From positions 152,229 through 216,228 of the forward strand of contig NZ_JAFBFC010000007.1 of assembly GCF_016909075.1 (NCBI RefSeq): a stretch of DNA of 64,000 bases, given 5' to 3'. The position numbers and the translations under genes are program-made. Of the stretch, positions 56,337 through 64,000 are shown piece after piece (the stretch's first letter is position 1; each line of letters starts with the position of its first letter). This DNA is from Priestia iocasae. GTDB taxonomy: Bacteria; Bacillota; Bacilli; Bacillales; Bacillaceae_H. The notes beneath the pieces were generated by a model that worked only from the letters and a program-made list of their open reading frames with translations, ran no database searches and was not told the origin of the DNA.

Positions 56337-56537
56337 GTGCATTTGTATCGCTTTGAAGTCACAATTTCGGATCAAATCATGCACGTTATCATTGTAGCGA
56401 ATAGCGACGAACATGCATTTGAACTTGTAGACGTTGAATTAGAAAAGCATTTTTTAAAGATGCCAGATGTAAAAGAAACAGTTTTATATGAAAAGAAGAG
56501 AATACGAGGTGGTACAGGTTTCGTTCTCGGCAACTAG
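56337..56537 (+). CDS. DUF3906-like small protein
   Basis: 66 residues from GTG 56337, nine bases after AAAGGAA. The GTG at 56328 overlaps that region. VHLYRFEVTISDQIMHVIIV, EHAFELVDVELEKHFLK and YEKKRIRGGTGFVL match what I recall of DUF3906. Alpha/beta, soluble, no cysteine. Its place between sulfite reductase and siroheme genes suggests an accessory to that enzyme. Function unknown. Confidence 0.7.
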   Translation: MHLYRFEVTISDQIMHVIIVANSDEHAFELVDVELEKHFLKMPDVKETVLYEKKRIRGGTGFVLGN

Positions 56538-56556
56538 TTGAAAGGATGAGATATTC

Positions 56557-57336
56557 ATGGGGAAAGTGTATTTAGTAGGAGCAGGACCGGGTGATCCAGA
56601 TTTAATTACAGTAAAAGGGTTAAGGTGCATTCAAGAAGCAGATGTCATCTTATATGATCGGCTCGTTAATAAAAAGCTACTAGAACATGCTAAAAGTGAT
56701 GCTGACCTTATTTACTGTGGAAAGCTACCGAATTATCATACATTAAAGCAAGAAACGATTAATAGTTTCCTTGTTAAATATGCAAAAAAAGGTAAAGTGG
56801 TCACGCGTCTAAAAGGTGGCGATCCGTTTATTTTTGGAAGAGGCGGAGAAGAAGCTGAAGCACTTGTGAATAATGGTGTCTCATTTGAAGTTGTTCCAGG
56901 TATCACCTCAGGAGTAGCCGCTCCTGCTTATGCAGGCATTCCAGTTACGCATCGAGACTATAGTGCAAGCTTTGCTTTTGTCACAGGTCATCGAAAAGAA
57001 GTAGAAGACGAAGAAATTAGATGGGAGAGCTTGGCTAAAGGCGTCGATACACTGGCCATTTATATGGGAGTTCGTAATCTTCCTTATATTTGTGAACAGC
57101 TATTACGATACGGAAAAAGCGCTAATACACCAATCGCATTAATTCATTGGGGAACGTGTGAAACACAAAGAACAGTGACTGGTACGCTGAGTAATATTGT
57201 AGAAGTGGTCCAAAAAGAAAAAATTGAAAATCCTAGTATGATTATCATTGGAGAAGTGGTAAAGCTTCATAGTAAACTGAGTTGGTTTCAAAAATCAGCT
57301 CAACAATACTACTCTTACGCACAAGAAGCATATTAA
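56557..57336 (+). CDS. Uroporphyrinogen-III C-methyltransferase (SUMT)
   Basis: 259 residues. It methylates uroporphyrinogen III twice to precorrin-2 for siroheme. GKVYLVGAGPGDPDLITVKG at the N-terminus, RLKGGDPFIFGRGGEEAEAL near 88 and VVPGITSGVAAPAYAGIPVTHR near 112 are the SUMT signatures. It corresponds to B. subtilis YlnD in the same operon. CysG-like fusion is absent, since the dehydrogenase/chelatase steps are separate genes. Confidence 0.94.
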   Translation: MGKVYLVGAGPGDPDLITVKGLRCIQEADVILYDRLVNKKLLEHAKSDADLIYCGKLPNYHTLKQETINSFLVKYAKKGKVVTRLKGGDPFIFGRGGEEAEALVNNGVSFEVVPGITSGVAAPAYAGIPVTHRDYSASFAFVTGHRKEVEDEEIRWESLAKGVDTLAIYMGVRNLPYICEQLLRYGKSANTPIALIHWGTCETQRTVTGTLSNIVEVVQKEKIENPSMIIIGEVVKLHSKLSWFQKSAQQYYSYAQEAY

Positions 57337-57350
57337 AGAGGGCGATAGAA

Positions 57351-58094
57351 ATGGATGCAGTGTTGTATATTTGTCACGGCAGTCGAGTCAAGGAAGGATG
57401 TCGTGAAGCATTGAGTTTTGTGCAACGATGTAAAGAAAAAGTATCAATTCCTATTCAAGAAGCAGCATTTTTAGAATTAGCGGAGCCAACCATTGAAGAA
57501 GCTTTTGAGCGCTGTGTAGAGCAAGGTGCTACTCGTATTATGGCAATCCCTATTCTTTTACTCACTGCTGCTCATGCAAAGCAAGATATCCCTAATGTGT
57601 TAAAGAAGATGATTATGAGATATCCACATGTTGAGTTATCTTATGGTCAACCGTTTGGGGTACAAGAAAAAATCATCGACATCTTGCTTGAAAAAGTAAA
57701 GGACACAAACCAAGAAGTAACTGATCAAGCAATGGCTTTATTAGTTGGAAGAGGAAGTAGTGATCAAGAGGCATTGATGCAATTCCAAGAGATTGCACAG
57801 CAACTTGAAGAAAGAAGTAAGTTTCAACGAGTGAATACATGCTTTCTTGCTGCAGCCACACCAACATTTAAAGAAGGGCTTTTGAATGCTACTACGTTAC
57901 ACTATCGACAAGTATTTGTGATTCCCTACTTATTATTTACAGGTGTCTTAATGAGTGAAGTGATAGAGGAAGTGAAGAAACTAAGTTCCTCCTCTCAGCA
58001 AATCATCTTAACAAATTATTTAGGATACCATTCCAATCTTATTGATTTGTTAGTTGAGCAAGTACATCAGCTACATTCTTCGTTGGTGAAGTAA
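57351..58094 (+). CDS. Sirohydrochlorin ferrochelatase (SirB/CbiX type, YlnE)
   Basis: 247 residues. Two CbiX half-modules: VLYICHGSRVKEGCREALSF with the metal-binding His, and ALLVGRGSSDQEALMQFQEI. LLLTAAHAKQDIP carries the second His. It inserts Fe2+ into sirohydrochlorin. The frame overlaps SUMT if read from 57282, but ATG 57351 follows AAAGAGGGCG. In the second half the His of HGS is replaced by GRGS. Confidence 0.9.
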   Translation: MDAVLYICHGSRVKEGCREALSFVQRCKEKVSIPIQEAAFLELAEPTIEEAFERCVEQGATRIMAIPILLLTAAHAKQDIPNVLKKMIMRYPHVELSYGQPFGVQEKIIDILLEKVKDTNQEVTDQAMALLVGRGSSDQEALMQFQEIAQQLEERSKFQRVNTCFLAAATPTFKEGLLNATTLHYRQVFVIPYLLFTGVLMSEVIEEVKKLSSSSQQIILTNYLGYHSNLIDLLVEQVHQLHSSLVK

Positions 58095-58095
58095 C

Positions 58096-58710
58096 ATGTA
58101 TGCAGTAATGATAGATCTTACACATAAAAATATTGTAATTGTCGGTGGTGGCAGTGTAGCTACGAGAAAAGTTCAATCGTTATTGAAAGAAAGAGCCTAT
58201 ATTACAGTGATTGCTCCGTGGTTTACGGAGGAGCTACTGGAACTAGAACAAGAGAGAAAAGTTCAATTAATTAGGAAAGAAGTAGAAAAAAGAGATATTG
58301 AAGCAGCTTTTTTAATTATTGTAGCGACAAATCATTCACAAGTGAATGAAGCGATTGTGAAGTGCGCATCGCCTTCGCAATTAGTAAACGTTGTAGAAAA
58401 ACCTGAGAACGGAAACATTACCTTTCCTGCGCAGTTTTCTCGCGGGAAGTTATCAATTGCTGTTTCAACAAATGGTGCGAGTCCGTTGTTAGCAAAGGGG
58501 CTAATTAAAAACCTCAAAGAGCAATACGATGATTCCTATGAGCAATATATGGATTTTCTATATGAATGTCGTTCTATTATTAAACACAGTACGTTTGATG
58601 CAAAGAGAAAGCGCCAGCTTTTACAGAAAGCATTACGCGATGAGTATCGTCATTCGCTTACGTTGCAAACGGAATTTATTCAAGAATTACAACAAGTCTC
58701 TCTTTTGTGA
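58096..58710 (+). CDS. Precorrin-2 dehydrogenase (YlnF)
   Basis: 204 residues. NAD site IVIVGGGSVATRKVQSLL, then IVATNHSQVNEAIVKCAS and FPAQFSRGKLSIAVSTNGASPLLAK, the CysG N-terminal fingerprint. It oxidises precorrin-2 to sirohydrochlorin. Starts one base after the ferrochelatase stop. Last gene of the cys operon. Confidence 0.93.
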   Translation: MYAVMIDLTHKNIVIVGGGSVATRKVQSLLKERAYITVIAPWFTEELLELEQERKVQLIRKEVEKRDIEAAFLIIVATNHSQVNEAIVKCASPSQLVNVVEKPENGNITFPAQFSRGKLSIAVSTNGASPLLAKGLIKNLKEQYDDSYEQYMDFLYECRSIIKHSTFDAKRKRQLLQKALRDEYRHSLTLQTEFIQELQQVSLL

Positions 58711-58729
58711 AGGGAGGCTTGTTGTTTTC
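58691..58729 (+). terminator. Terminator of the cys operon
   Basis: AACAAGTCTCTCTT (58691-58704) pairs with AAGGGAGGCTTGTT (58710-58723) with G-T pairs, then GTTTTCT. The stem overlaps the last codons of ylnF. Confidence 0.75.
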
Positions 58730-58819
58730 TCTTCATGTACAAGTTCTAATTTTGTACATATTTTTACTTCTAAACAGTAGGATAGTAAAAGGACAATAAA
58801 AAATGAGGAGGGAGAAGGA

Positions 58820-59521
58820 ATGGGAGAACTGCTGCAAGTGATTGTCTATAACGACGTTTTATTGAAGTTGAGCTTAGCTGCTGTGGGTGGAGTTATTATT
58901 GGATTAGAAAGAGAATTAAAAGGCAAGCCACTAGGGTTAAAAACGTGTTTGATTGTATCGGTCATTGCTTGCTTATTAACCATTGTCTCCTACGAATCAG
59001 CTTTTTTGTATTCAAAAGAATACTCGCGGCCGATGGACCCAGGGCGGATCCCTTCTTATGTAATTAGTGGAATTGGTTTTTTAGGTGCTGGTGTTATTCT
59101 TCGTAGAAGCAATGAGGCAATCTCAGGACTAACAACAGCTGCTCTTGTACTAGCATCAGCTGCCATTGGTATTACCATTGGGGCAGGTTTTTACATAGAA
59201 GCTTTATTGGGTGTGCTGTTCATTATATTCGGTATTAAAGTTTTACCTTTGCTATTTGAATGGATTGGACCAAAAAAATTAAAAGAGCGAGAGATTAGAG
59301 GTCGACTATGGATAGAAAAAACAACGGATTTAACACAGCTTCTTATTGAAATTAAGAATAAAGAGTTAGGTGTAAAAGGAGTGAAGGTAAAGGAAGAGAA
59401 AAATGATATTCTCATTAATTGTATTATTATTACTCGTAAGGGTGTCTATACAACGGATGTTTACTATCAATTAAAGAGCTTAACAGGAGTACTAAAAGTA
59501 GAAGTAGAAAGTCTGGATTAG
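58820..59521 (+). CDS. MgtC/SapB-family membrane protein
   Basis: 233 residues. Four or five N-terminal spans with GGVIIGLERELKGKPLGLKT and ISGIGFLGAGVILRR, the MgtC signature (conserved Glu/Arg). The cytosolic C-terminal about 75 residues are ACT-like (LLIEIKNKELGVKGVKVKEE). The family is linked to Mg2+ homeostasis or F-ATPase control. The role here is unproven. GGAGGGAGAAGG precedes the ATG. Confidence 0.85.
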   Translation: MGELLQVIVYNDVLLKLSLAAVGGVIIGLERELKGKPLGLKTCLIVSVIACLLTIVSYESAFLYSKEYSRPMDPGRIPSYVISGIGFLGAGVILRRSNEAISGLTTAALVLASAAIGITIGAGFYIEALLGVLFIIFGIKVLPLLFEWIGPKKLKEREIRGRLWIEKTTDLTQLLIEIKNKELGVKGVKVKEEKNDILINCIIITRKGVYTTDVYYQLKSLTGVLKVEVESLD

Positions 59522-59543
59522 TAATTAGAATTCAAGCATGTAT

Positions 59544-59587
59544 AAAAAGTGTAGCATGACCGAAAAGAGGGTCATGCTACACTTTTT
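59544..59587. terminator. Bidirectional terminator between mgtC-like gene and the acyl-CoA synthetase
   Basis: AAAAAGTGTAGCATGACC and GGTCATGCTACACTTTTT are perfect 18-bp arms around an 8-base loop. Confidence 0.93.
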
Positions 59588-59601
59588 AAATCACAAGTTC
59601 T

Positions 59602-61254
59602 TTAGATTGAAAGTTGACTCGTTAATTCAACGGCTTGCTCTCTTAATTTATACTTTTGTATCTTTCCAGAGGCGGTCATTGGAAAAGATGAAACAAACAT
59701 GATGTATTCAGGAATTTTGTAGTGAGATAGTTTTCCTTTACAAAAGCTTTTAACATCTTCCTCCGTTAAAGTAGTGTTTTCTTTTACCTTAATACAAGCT
59801 GCTACTCTTTCGCCGTACTTTTGGTCTGGAACTCCCACTACTTGTACATCTAAAATATCAGGATGGCGGTAAAGGAACTCTTCAATTTCACGCGGATAAA
59901 TGTTTTCTCCACCACGAATAATCATGTCCTTTAATCGACCTGTAATGACGACATAGCCGTCTTCATCCATTGTCGCTAAGTCTCCGGTATGTAGCCATCC
60001 ATCTTGATCAATCGTTTCTTGAGTTGCTTCAGGCATTTTATAGTAACCTTTCATTACAAGATAGCCTTTTGTGCACAATTCACCTTGAGTACCGCGTTCT
60101 ACTTCTAGTCCTGTTACAGGGTCAATTATTTTGACTTCAACATGAGGATGAGCCTTTCCGACTGTTTCTACTTTTCTAGTAATAGAGTCGGTAGTGATTG
60201 TTTGAGTGATAACAGGTGAAGATTCTGTTTGTCCATAAGCAATTGTAATTTCAGACATATTCATTTCATTCATAACTCGTTTCATTACTTCGATTGGACA
60301 TGTAGAACCAGCCATTATTCCTGTGCGCAGTCGTGATAAATCATACTTTGAGAAATCAGGGTGATTGAGCTCAGCGATGAACATAGTTGGCACTCCGTGT
60401 AGGCCTGTACACTTTTCTTTCTCAACGGTTTCTAATACGAGCTCGGGATTAAATTCAACAATTGGTACCATTGTCGCACTAACAGATACACAAGCAAGGA
60501 CGCCTAATACACAACCGAAGCAATGAAAGTATGGTACGGGAATACATAAACGATCGTTATTAGATAGCTTCATTGATTGTGCTACAAGGTATCCGTTATT
60601 TACAATATTAAAATGTGTTAGCATAACGCCTTTAGGGAATCCAGTAGTTCCGGATGTATATTGCATATTAATAACATCGTCGTAGTGGAGTGATTGCTCG
60701 CGTTCTGCTAATTCTTTATCACTAATATCATGACCATGTTGCATAAACATAGACCAAGTTGTGATTGCTGAATCAGCACATTCATCTCCTAAGTAAATTA
60801 AATTTTTTAAGATAGGTAAGCGGGAGTATGTGATTTCTTTTGAAGTAGGGTGTAGTGTCTTTTCTTGAGTTAGTTGTTGAATAATAGATAGATAAGATGT
60901 ACCTTTAAAACCATCGATGAAGAATAAAGTAGTAGAGTCTGATTGCTTTAATAAATATTCGAGTTCACTCTCTTGATAGCTTGTATTTACTGTTACAAGA
61001 ACTGCTCCAATTCTTGCTGAGGCAAATTGTAATAAAAGCCATTCTGGAACATTAGTAGCCCATACAGCGATGTGATCGCCTTTTTTTATGCCTAGTCCGA
61101 GCAGGGCCTTTGCTACTTTTGTTGTTTCGTCATAAAATTCTTTGTACGTATAGCGAATCCCCTCTTTTGAATATACGACTGCTTCTTGTGAACCAAACTG
61201 ATTTGTGGTTTCTAAAAGTAGTTCCCCTATTGTTACCTTTTTTAAGCCTGTCAT
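59602..61254 (-). CDS. Acyl-CoA synthetase (AMP-binding, YngI-like)
   Basis: 550 residues, ANL superfamily. AMP-binding P-loop [18 protein letters not shown] near residue 200, then [10 protein letters not shown] (A5), [16 protein letters not shown] (A7), [20 protein letters not shown] (A8) and the catalytic Lys in [14 protein letters not shown]. It activates a carboxylic acid, fatty or short-chain. The exact acid is not readable, and YngI acts in a leucine-degradation cluster that is not present here. GGAGGC precedes the ATG. Confidence 0.9.
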   Translation of the reverse strand: MTGLKKVTIGELLLETTNQFGSQEAVVYSKEGIRYTYKEFYDETTKVAKALLGLGIKKGDHIAVWATNVPEWLLLQFASARIGAVLVTVNTSYQESELEYLLKQSDSTTLFFIDGFKGTSYLSIIQQLTQEKTLHPTSKEITYSRLPILKNLIYLGDECADSAITTWSMFMQHGHDISDKELAEREQSLHYDDVINMQYTSGTTGFPKGVMLTHFNIVNNGYLVAQSMKLSNNDRLCIPVPYFHCFGCVLGVLACVSVSATMVPIVEFNPELVLETVEKEKCTGLHGVPTMFIAELNHPDFSKYDLSRLRTGIMAGSTCPIEVMKRVMNEMNMSEITIAYGQTESSPVITQTITTDSITRKVETVGKAHPHVEVKIIDPVTGLEVERGTQGELCTKGYLVMKGYYKMPEATQETIDQDGWLHTGDLATMDEDGYVVITGRLKDMIIRGGENIYPREIEEFLYRHPDILDVQVVGVPDQKYGERVAACIKVKENTTLTEEDVKSFCKGKLSHYKIPEYIMFVSSFPMTASGKIQKYKLREQAVELTSQLSI

Positions 61255-61422
61255 AGTTCGCCTCCTGTAAAAAGTTATCTACTATATTCAAAAAGCTGAT
61301 ATGATAGATACAGTTTCTATTATATCAGAATTTTTTGAATACGCTTACAAGTATCTTAACAAAGAGAGATGAAAAAATTCAAAAATATCTCTTCGACAAA
61401 ATTTTCAAATGGAGGTGTCGAT

Positions 61423-62358
61423 GTGTATTCACTGCTCATTCGTTGTTACTTAGTAATTGGAATAGCTATATTATTTATCTCTACATCAGCTATTTTTGTG
61501 AAGCTGTCGGAATCACCCGCCGGTGTCATTGCTTTTTATCGGTTATTGTTTTCGGTGCTCATAATTGCTCCAGTGTTCGTTTTAACAAGTAGAAAAGAAA
61601 AAATTAAGCTAACGAAAGAGAGTTGGATTTATTCTATATTAGCGGGAGTACTGTTAGCTTTTCATTTTATTCTGTGGTTTGAATCACTGAGATTTACGTC
61701 TGTAACAAGTTCAACTGTTATGGTCACTTTACAACCTATTTTTGCAGTAATCGGTGCATATTTATTTTTTAAAGAGAAAGCAACCTTACTAGAGATTGGA
61801 TGTGTCTTACTAGCATTAGCAGGAAGTTTTATCATTGGTTGGAATGATTTAAACATAAGTGGACAAGCTTTGTTCGGAGATGCGTTAGCCTTACTTGCCT
61901 GTTTATTTATCACTGTTTACTTATTATGTGGACAGAGAGTAAGGGGGGCGCTTAGTGTAACTACATATACATTTATTGTTTACAGTGTAAGTACTGTTAC
62001 TTTATTTATATATGTAATAAGTACAAATCAATCTCTTATACCTATTTCTCATCAGGAATGGATTTATTTTATCTTACTTGCCATCTTTCCAACTTTATTA
62101 GGCCATTCATTGCTTAATTGGAGTTTAAAGTTTGTAAGTACAACGGTTATATCTATGGCAATATTATTTGAACCTATTGGTGCAGCGGTGCTTGCTTATC
62201 TACTATTAAATGAGAAAGTGTCCACTATGCAAGTAGTGGGTAGTGGCATTATCTTTCTAGGCGTTTCTCTTTATTTAATTCAAAAAAGAAAAAATACCCT
62301 CTCAGAAAATAAGGGTATTCTAGCATCAAATAAACTTATGAAAATAGGAAGCGAATAA
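61423..62358 (+). CDS. EamA/DMT-family transporter
   Basis: 311 residues, about ten spans in two EamA repeats (IFVKLSESPAGVIAFYRLLF; LLGHSLLNWSLKFVSTTVIS, LFEPIGAAVLAYLLLNEKVS). Probable metabolite exporter, substrate unknown. GTG 61423 has GGAGGTGTCGAT upstream. An ATG at 61369 in the same frame adds 18 residues with no proper ribosome site. Its 3' end overlaps the convergent small gene by 33 bases. Confidence 0.87.
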   Translation: MYSLLIRCYLVIGIAILFISTSAIFVKLSESPAGVIAFYRLLFSVLIIAPVFVLTSRKEKIKLTKESWIYSILAGVLLAFHFILWFESLRFTSVTSSTVMVTLQPIFAVIGAYLFFKEKATLLEIGCVLLALAGSFIIGWNDLNISGQALFGDALALLACLFITVYLLCGQRVRGALSVTTYTFIVYSVSTVTLFIYVISTNQSLIPISHQEWIYFILLAIFPTLLGHSLLNWSLKFVSTTVISMAILFEPIGAAVLAYLLLNEKVSTMQVVGSGIIFLGVSLYLIQKRKNTLSENKGILASNKLMKIGSE

Positions 62359-62517
62359 GGAAAAAATAAAGCCGGATGTAGTAAAAAAGATAAAGGAAGC
62401 CCCTTTTACTTGTCCAGGTGTATTACATATGTGAATGGCTTCCCAATAAGCTGAAAAGATTAATAGAATGGACATGAAAAATGAAATAAGCATTGCCAAC
62501 TCCGCTGCACTGTTCAC
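62326..62517 (-). CDS. Small two-span membrane protein, unknown
   Basis: 63 residues from GTG 62517, eight bases after GGAGGG. Two hydrophobic spans (LAMLISFFMSILLIFSAYWE and FIFFTTSGFIFSLFASYF) flank HICNTPGQVKGA. It overlaps the EamA gene tail to tail. The strong ribosome site supports it, and the family is not recognised. Confidence 0.5.
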   Translation of the reverse strand: MNSAAELAMLISFFMSILLIFSAYWEAIHICNTPGQVKGASFIFFTTSGFIFSLFASYFHKFI

Positions 62518-62640
62518 AAATGTTCCCTCCACTAAAAGAATAGTTTACTAGACAATATGATAGAGGAAGAAAAGTTATGCAACTCTTTTTAAGAGTATGT
62601 AAAGTTGAATCATTGTCTCCGATGGAAAAGCTAAAAACAT

Positions 62641-62688
62641 AGAAAAGAGCATAATTCAAGTTTGATCGCTTGTTTCATGCTCTTTTCT
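62641..62688 (-). terminator. Terminator of thiT
   Basis: AGAAAAGAGCAT and ATGCTCTTTTCT form a 12-bp stem with a 24-base loop. On the minus strand ATGTTTTTAG follows. Confidence 0.7.
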
Positions 62689-62693
62689 AGTTA

Positions 62694-63272
62694 TTAAGGT
62701 GTAGTTAAAAAACGCTGCTTCGTCATGTTAATAATGATATAACAAATAATTGCACTGATAAGAAATGCGGGTAGCATATAGGTGCCATTATAGATAGCTG
62801 AGAAAATCAGTGCCTGTGTTTTTGTTGATCCAGCTTCAGCAAAAAACACAAACCCTGCAATTGTATGAGTTATATATCTTGCTAAACTAGCAATAAATGC
62901 GCCTAGAAAAATAAAAGATAATAGTTGTTTTTTTTGAGTTGCAATATTCAATCTTTGAATTTGTTTATAAACAACACCAGCTAATCCTACTACTGTAAAA
63001 GCAACAAAATAATCTAAGAATGCTTGAATAGGGTGTACAACATAAGCGGGACCTAGTGTGACTTGTAAAAGGCCAAGAAGAAATCCGGTAAACATGCCTC
63101 CCTTTAGCCCCCATCTAAAGGACATAATGAAGACTGGAACCATTGCAATAGAAATAGAACCCCCTTGAGGCCAAAGTCTTAAAGAAAGAAAGCTTGCTAC
63201 TAAATCTAATAAGTAAGCAAGTCCGCTCATCATTCCAACCTCTACTATAAAAAGAATGTTACTGCGTTTCAT
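62694..63272 (-). CDS. thiT: ThiT, thiamine ECF-transporter S component
   Basis: 192 residues, the same length as B. subtilis ThiT (YuaJ). Six spans. WPQGGSISIAMVPVFIMSFRW and GPAYVVHPIQAFLDYFVAFT line the thiamine site. It works with a shared ECF energising module encoded elsewhere. ATG 63272 gives the family N-terminus. The frame extends to 63311, but AAGGGAG lies inside that extension. Controlled by the TPP riboswitch upstream. Confidence 0.95.
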   Translation of the reverse strand: MKRSNILFIVEVGMMSGLAYLLDLVASFLSLRLWPQGGSISIAMVPVFIMSFRWGLKGGMFTGFLLGLLQVTLGPAYVVHPIQAFLDYFVAFTVVGLAGVVYKQIQRLNIATQKKQLLSFIFLGAFIASLARYITHTIAGFVFFAEAGSTKTQALIFSAIYNGTYMLPAFLISAIICYIIINMTKQRFLTTP

Positions 63273-63363
63273 ACCTAAAAAAGCTCCCTTCGTATATGTT
63301 AAGTTGAGCAATCATTTAATGCTTACAAAAGATTTGCAACCATAAAAGATGCTCGCGGTAAAT

Positions 63364-63404
63364 AAAAAAAGCAATGTAGGGCTTGTTAAGGTAACCTACA
63401 TTGC
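63364..63404 (-). terminator. TPP riboswitch terminator
   Basis: On the minus strand GCAATGTAGG (from 63404 down) pairs with CCTACATTGC, whose complement is 63371-63380, followed by seven T. Placed between aptamer and thiT. Confidence 0.88.
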
Positions 63405-63409
63405 ATACC

Positions 63410-63503
63410 ATACGAAGCCACATTCCTACGTTAGTACTAACTAACAGGTTCAAAGGGTTAGAACTCTAGCGATCACTCTCAGCCATGTGGCTCCCCTTGT
63501 GGA
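63410..63503 (-). ncRNA. TPP (THI-box) riboswitch
   Basis: Read on the minus strand: GGGGAGCCACATGGCTGAGA, then ACCCTTTGAACCTG, GTTAGTACTAACGTAGGAA and a closing GTGGCTTC that pairs with the first arm. These are the conserved TPP aptamer segments. It should repress thiT when thiamine pyrophosphate is high. Confidence 0.97.
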
Positions 63504-63537
63504 TGTTTATTTACATTGCTTTTCTTAGATACTGTTA

Positions 63538-63566
63538 ACTATACAAAAAAAAATATCACACTACAA
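63538..63566 (-). promoter_or_regulatory. Sigma-A promoter of the thiT leader
   Basis: On the minus strand TTGTAG (complement of 63561-63566), a 17-base spacer and TATAGT (complement of 63538-63543), just upstream of the riboswitch. Confidence 0.75.
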
Positions 63567-63855
63567 CAGTAAAAATGATAATATATAGCTCTGCTGAGGC
63601 TTGATATATTCTTACTTTAGGGATGTAGAGAAGTTGTACACACTATACTTAAATAAGTTCTTTTGAATGAGATGCATATAAGGAAGGTTGTTCTATTATG
63701 TAGTAGAAGTAAGGAGTGCGGTTATGCTTATTAATAGTAATGTAAAAAACTTAAAAAAACTTTTAAAAAATTGTTGCATCTGTAAAATTATCGTGGTATA
63801 TTTAATTTCGTCGCCAAGAGGTAAAACAAAGCGACAAAGAAAAATAAAAAAGTTG
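63567..63855. other. Gap between thiT and the rRNA promoter
   Basis: AT-rich with no convincing gene. The best frame is 63724-63870 (48 codons, basic, with AAGGAG seven bases upstream), but it runs through the rRNA -35 element. I see no upstream P1 rRNA promoter with proper spacing. Confidence 0.4.
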
Positions 63856-63884
63856 TTGACATTCAATTAACAACTTGTTATGAT
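63856..63884 (+). promoter_or_regulatory. rRNA operon promoter
   Basis: Perfect TTGACA (63856-63861), a 17-base spacer and TATGAT (63879-63884). AACAAAGCGACAAA occurs at 63825-63838 and again at 63926-63939, flanking it. The leader that follows (TTTGAAAACTGAACAAAG) is of the type preceding Bacillus 16S genes. Confidence 0.92.
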
Positions 63885-63984
63885 AATAAAGTCGCTTCTG
63901 AGCGGCGGTTGAACTTTGAAAACTGAACAAAGCGACAAACGTCAACGTTAATTCAAGTTTTAAAATTATGAGCAAGTCAAACAT

Positions 63985-64000
63985 TTCTTCGGAGAGTTTG
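63985..64000 (+). rRNA. 16S rRNA, first bases only (cut by window edge)
   Basis: The window ends in TTCTTCGGAGAGTTTG, the 5' end of bacillar 16S rRNA (CGGAGAGTTTGATCC). The precise mature 5' end is uncertain by a few bases. Confidence 0.9.

Noticed and set aside
63688..63870. 60-codon plus-strand frame before the 16S gene
   Set aside because: It covers the rRNA promoter -35 element and has low-complexity, Lys-rich composition. Kept only as a weak observation.
1..64000. CRISPR arrays, insertion sequences, prophage, tRNA genes
   Set aside because: I looked for direct-repeat arrays, transposase or integrase motifs and tRNA cloverleaf signatures (GGTTCGA-type T arms) and found none.

Overview
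The window is low-GC Gram-positive chromosome, and its gene order matches the yut-yum-yui-yug region of Bacillus subtilis. yutG/yutH, hom-thrC-thrB, yuzD, yutI, yutJ, yuzB, dapF (yutL), yutM, yumC, yumB, yuiB-yuiF, kapD/kapB, yugE-yugJ, the mrp operon, pgi, yugN and yugO all recur in recognisable order. Strong AGGAGG ribosome sites, frequent TTG/GTG starts and spore genes (yutH, kapB/kapD, cdaS) agree with an endospore-forming Bacillaceae. I infer a member of the Priestia/Bacillus megaterium neighbourhood, but nothing here fixes the species. The window contains no insertion sequence, prophage or CRISPR array that I can see.

Layout. 1-6.4 kb: end of yutG, yutH, a 2-hydroxyacid dehydrogenase and the threonine operon hom-thrC-thrB. 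6.4-16.9 kb: a block rich in redox and Fe-S genes (yuzD, yutI, yutJ, yuzB, yutM, yumC, ndh), with dapF, a LacI-type regulator, a NUDIX gene, yuiB and yuiC. A near-consensus Rex operator lies upstream of ndh. 17-25.6 kb: yuiD, a DUF309 gene, leucyl aminopeptidase, a translationally coupled flavin hydroxylase/methyltransferase pair, the YuiF antiporter, small genes, an HD hydrolase and a hotdog thioesterase. 25.9-38.2 kb: kapD/kapB, a SodC-like lipoprotein lacking one copper ligand, patB, yugE-yugH, a Xre regulator, an NSS symporter, yugI, rocD, yuzA and yugJ. 38.3-44.1 kb: the seven-gene mrpABCDEFG antiporter operon on the minus strand, with a Fur-type box at its probable start site. 44.2-50.4 kb: pgi, yugN, the YugO potassium channel, a VOC protein, an AgcS symporter and the sporulation diadenylate cyclase cdaS. 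50.5-58.7 kb: a SAM (S-box) riboswitch, a DUF2292 gene and the operon cysH-cysP-sat-cysC-sulfite reductase-DUF3906-siroheme genes. 58.8-64 kb: MgtC, an acyl-CoA synthetase, an EamA exporter, thiT under a TPP riboswitch, and an rRNA promoter whose 16S gene begins in the last bases.

How the genes work together. The sulfur block is a complete pathway: sulfate uptake (CysP), activation (Sat, CysC), reduction to sulfite (CysH), reduction to sulfide (siroheme sulfite reductase), and synthesis of the siroheme cofactor (methyltransferase, dehydrogenase, chelatase). The mrp operon encodes a complete multisubunit Na+/H+ antiporter. Two type-II NADH dehydrogenase-like proteins and a ferredoxin-NADP reductase share one neighbourhood with Fe-S assembly factors.

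Most worth a second look: the hydroxylase/methyltransferase pair between yuiE and yuiF, a long hairpin that buries the yuiC ribosome site, the Fur-type box on mrp, an intrinsic terminator between the S-box gene and cysH, and a dispersed inverted repeat present twice at 3' ends. I found no clearly undescribed system. These are candidates.
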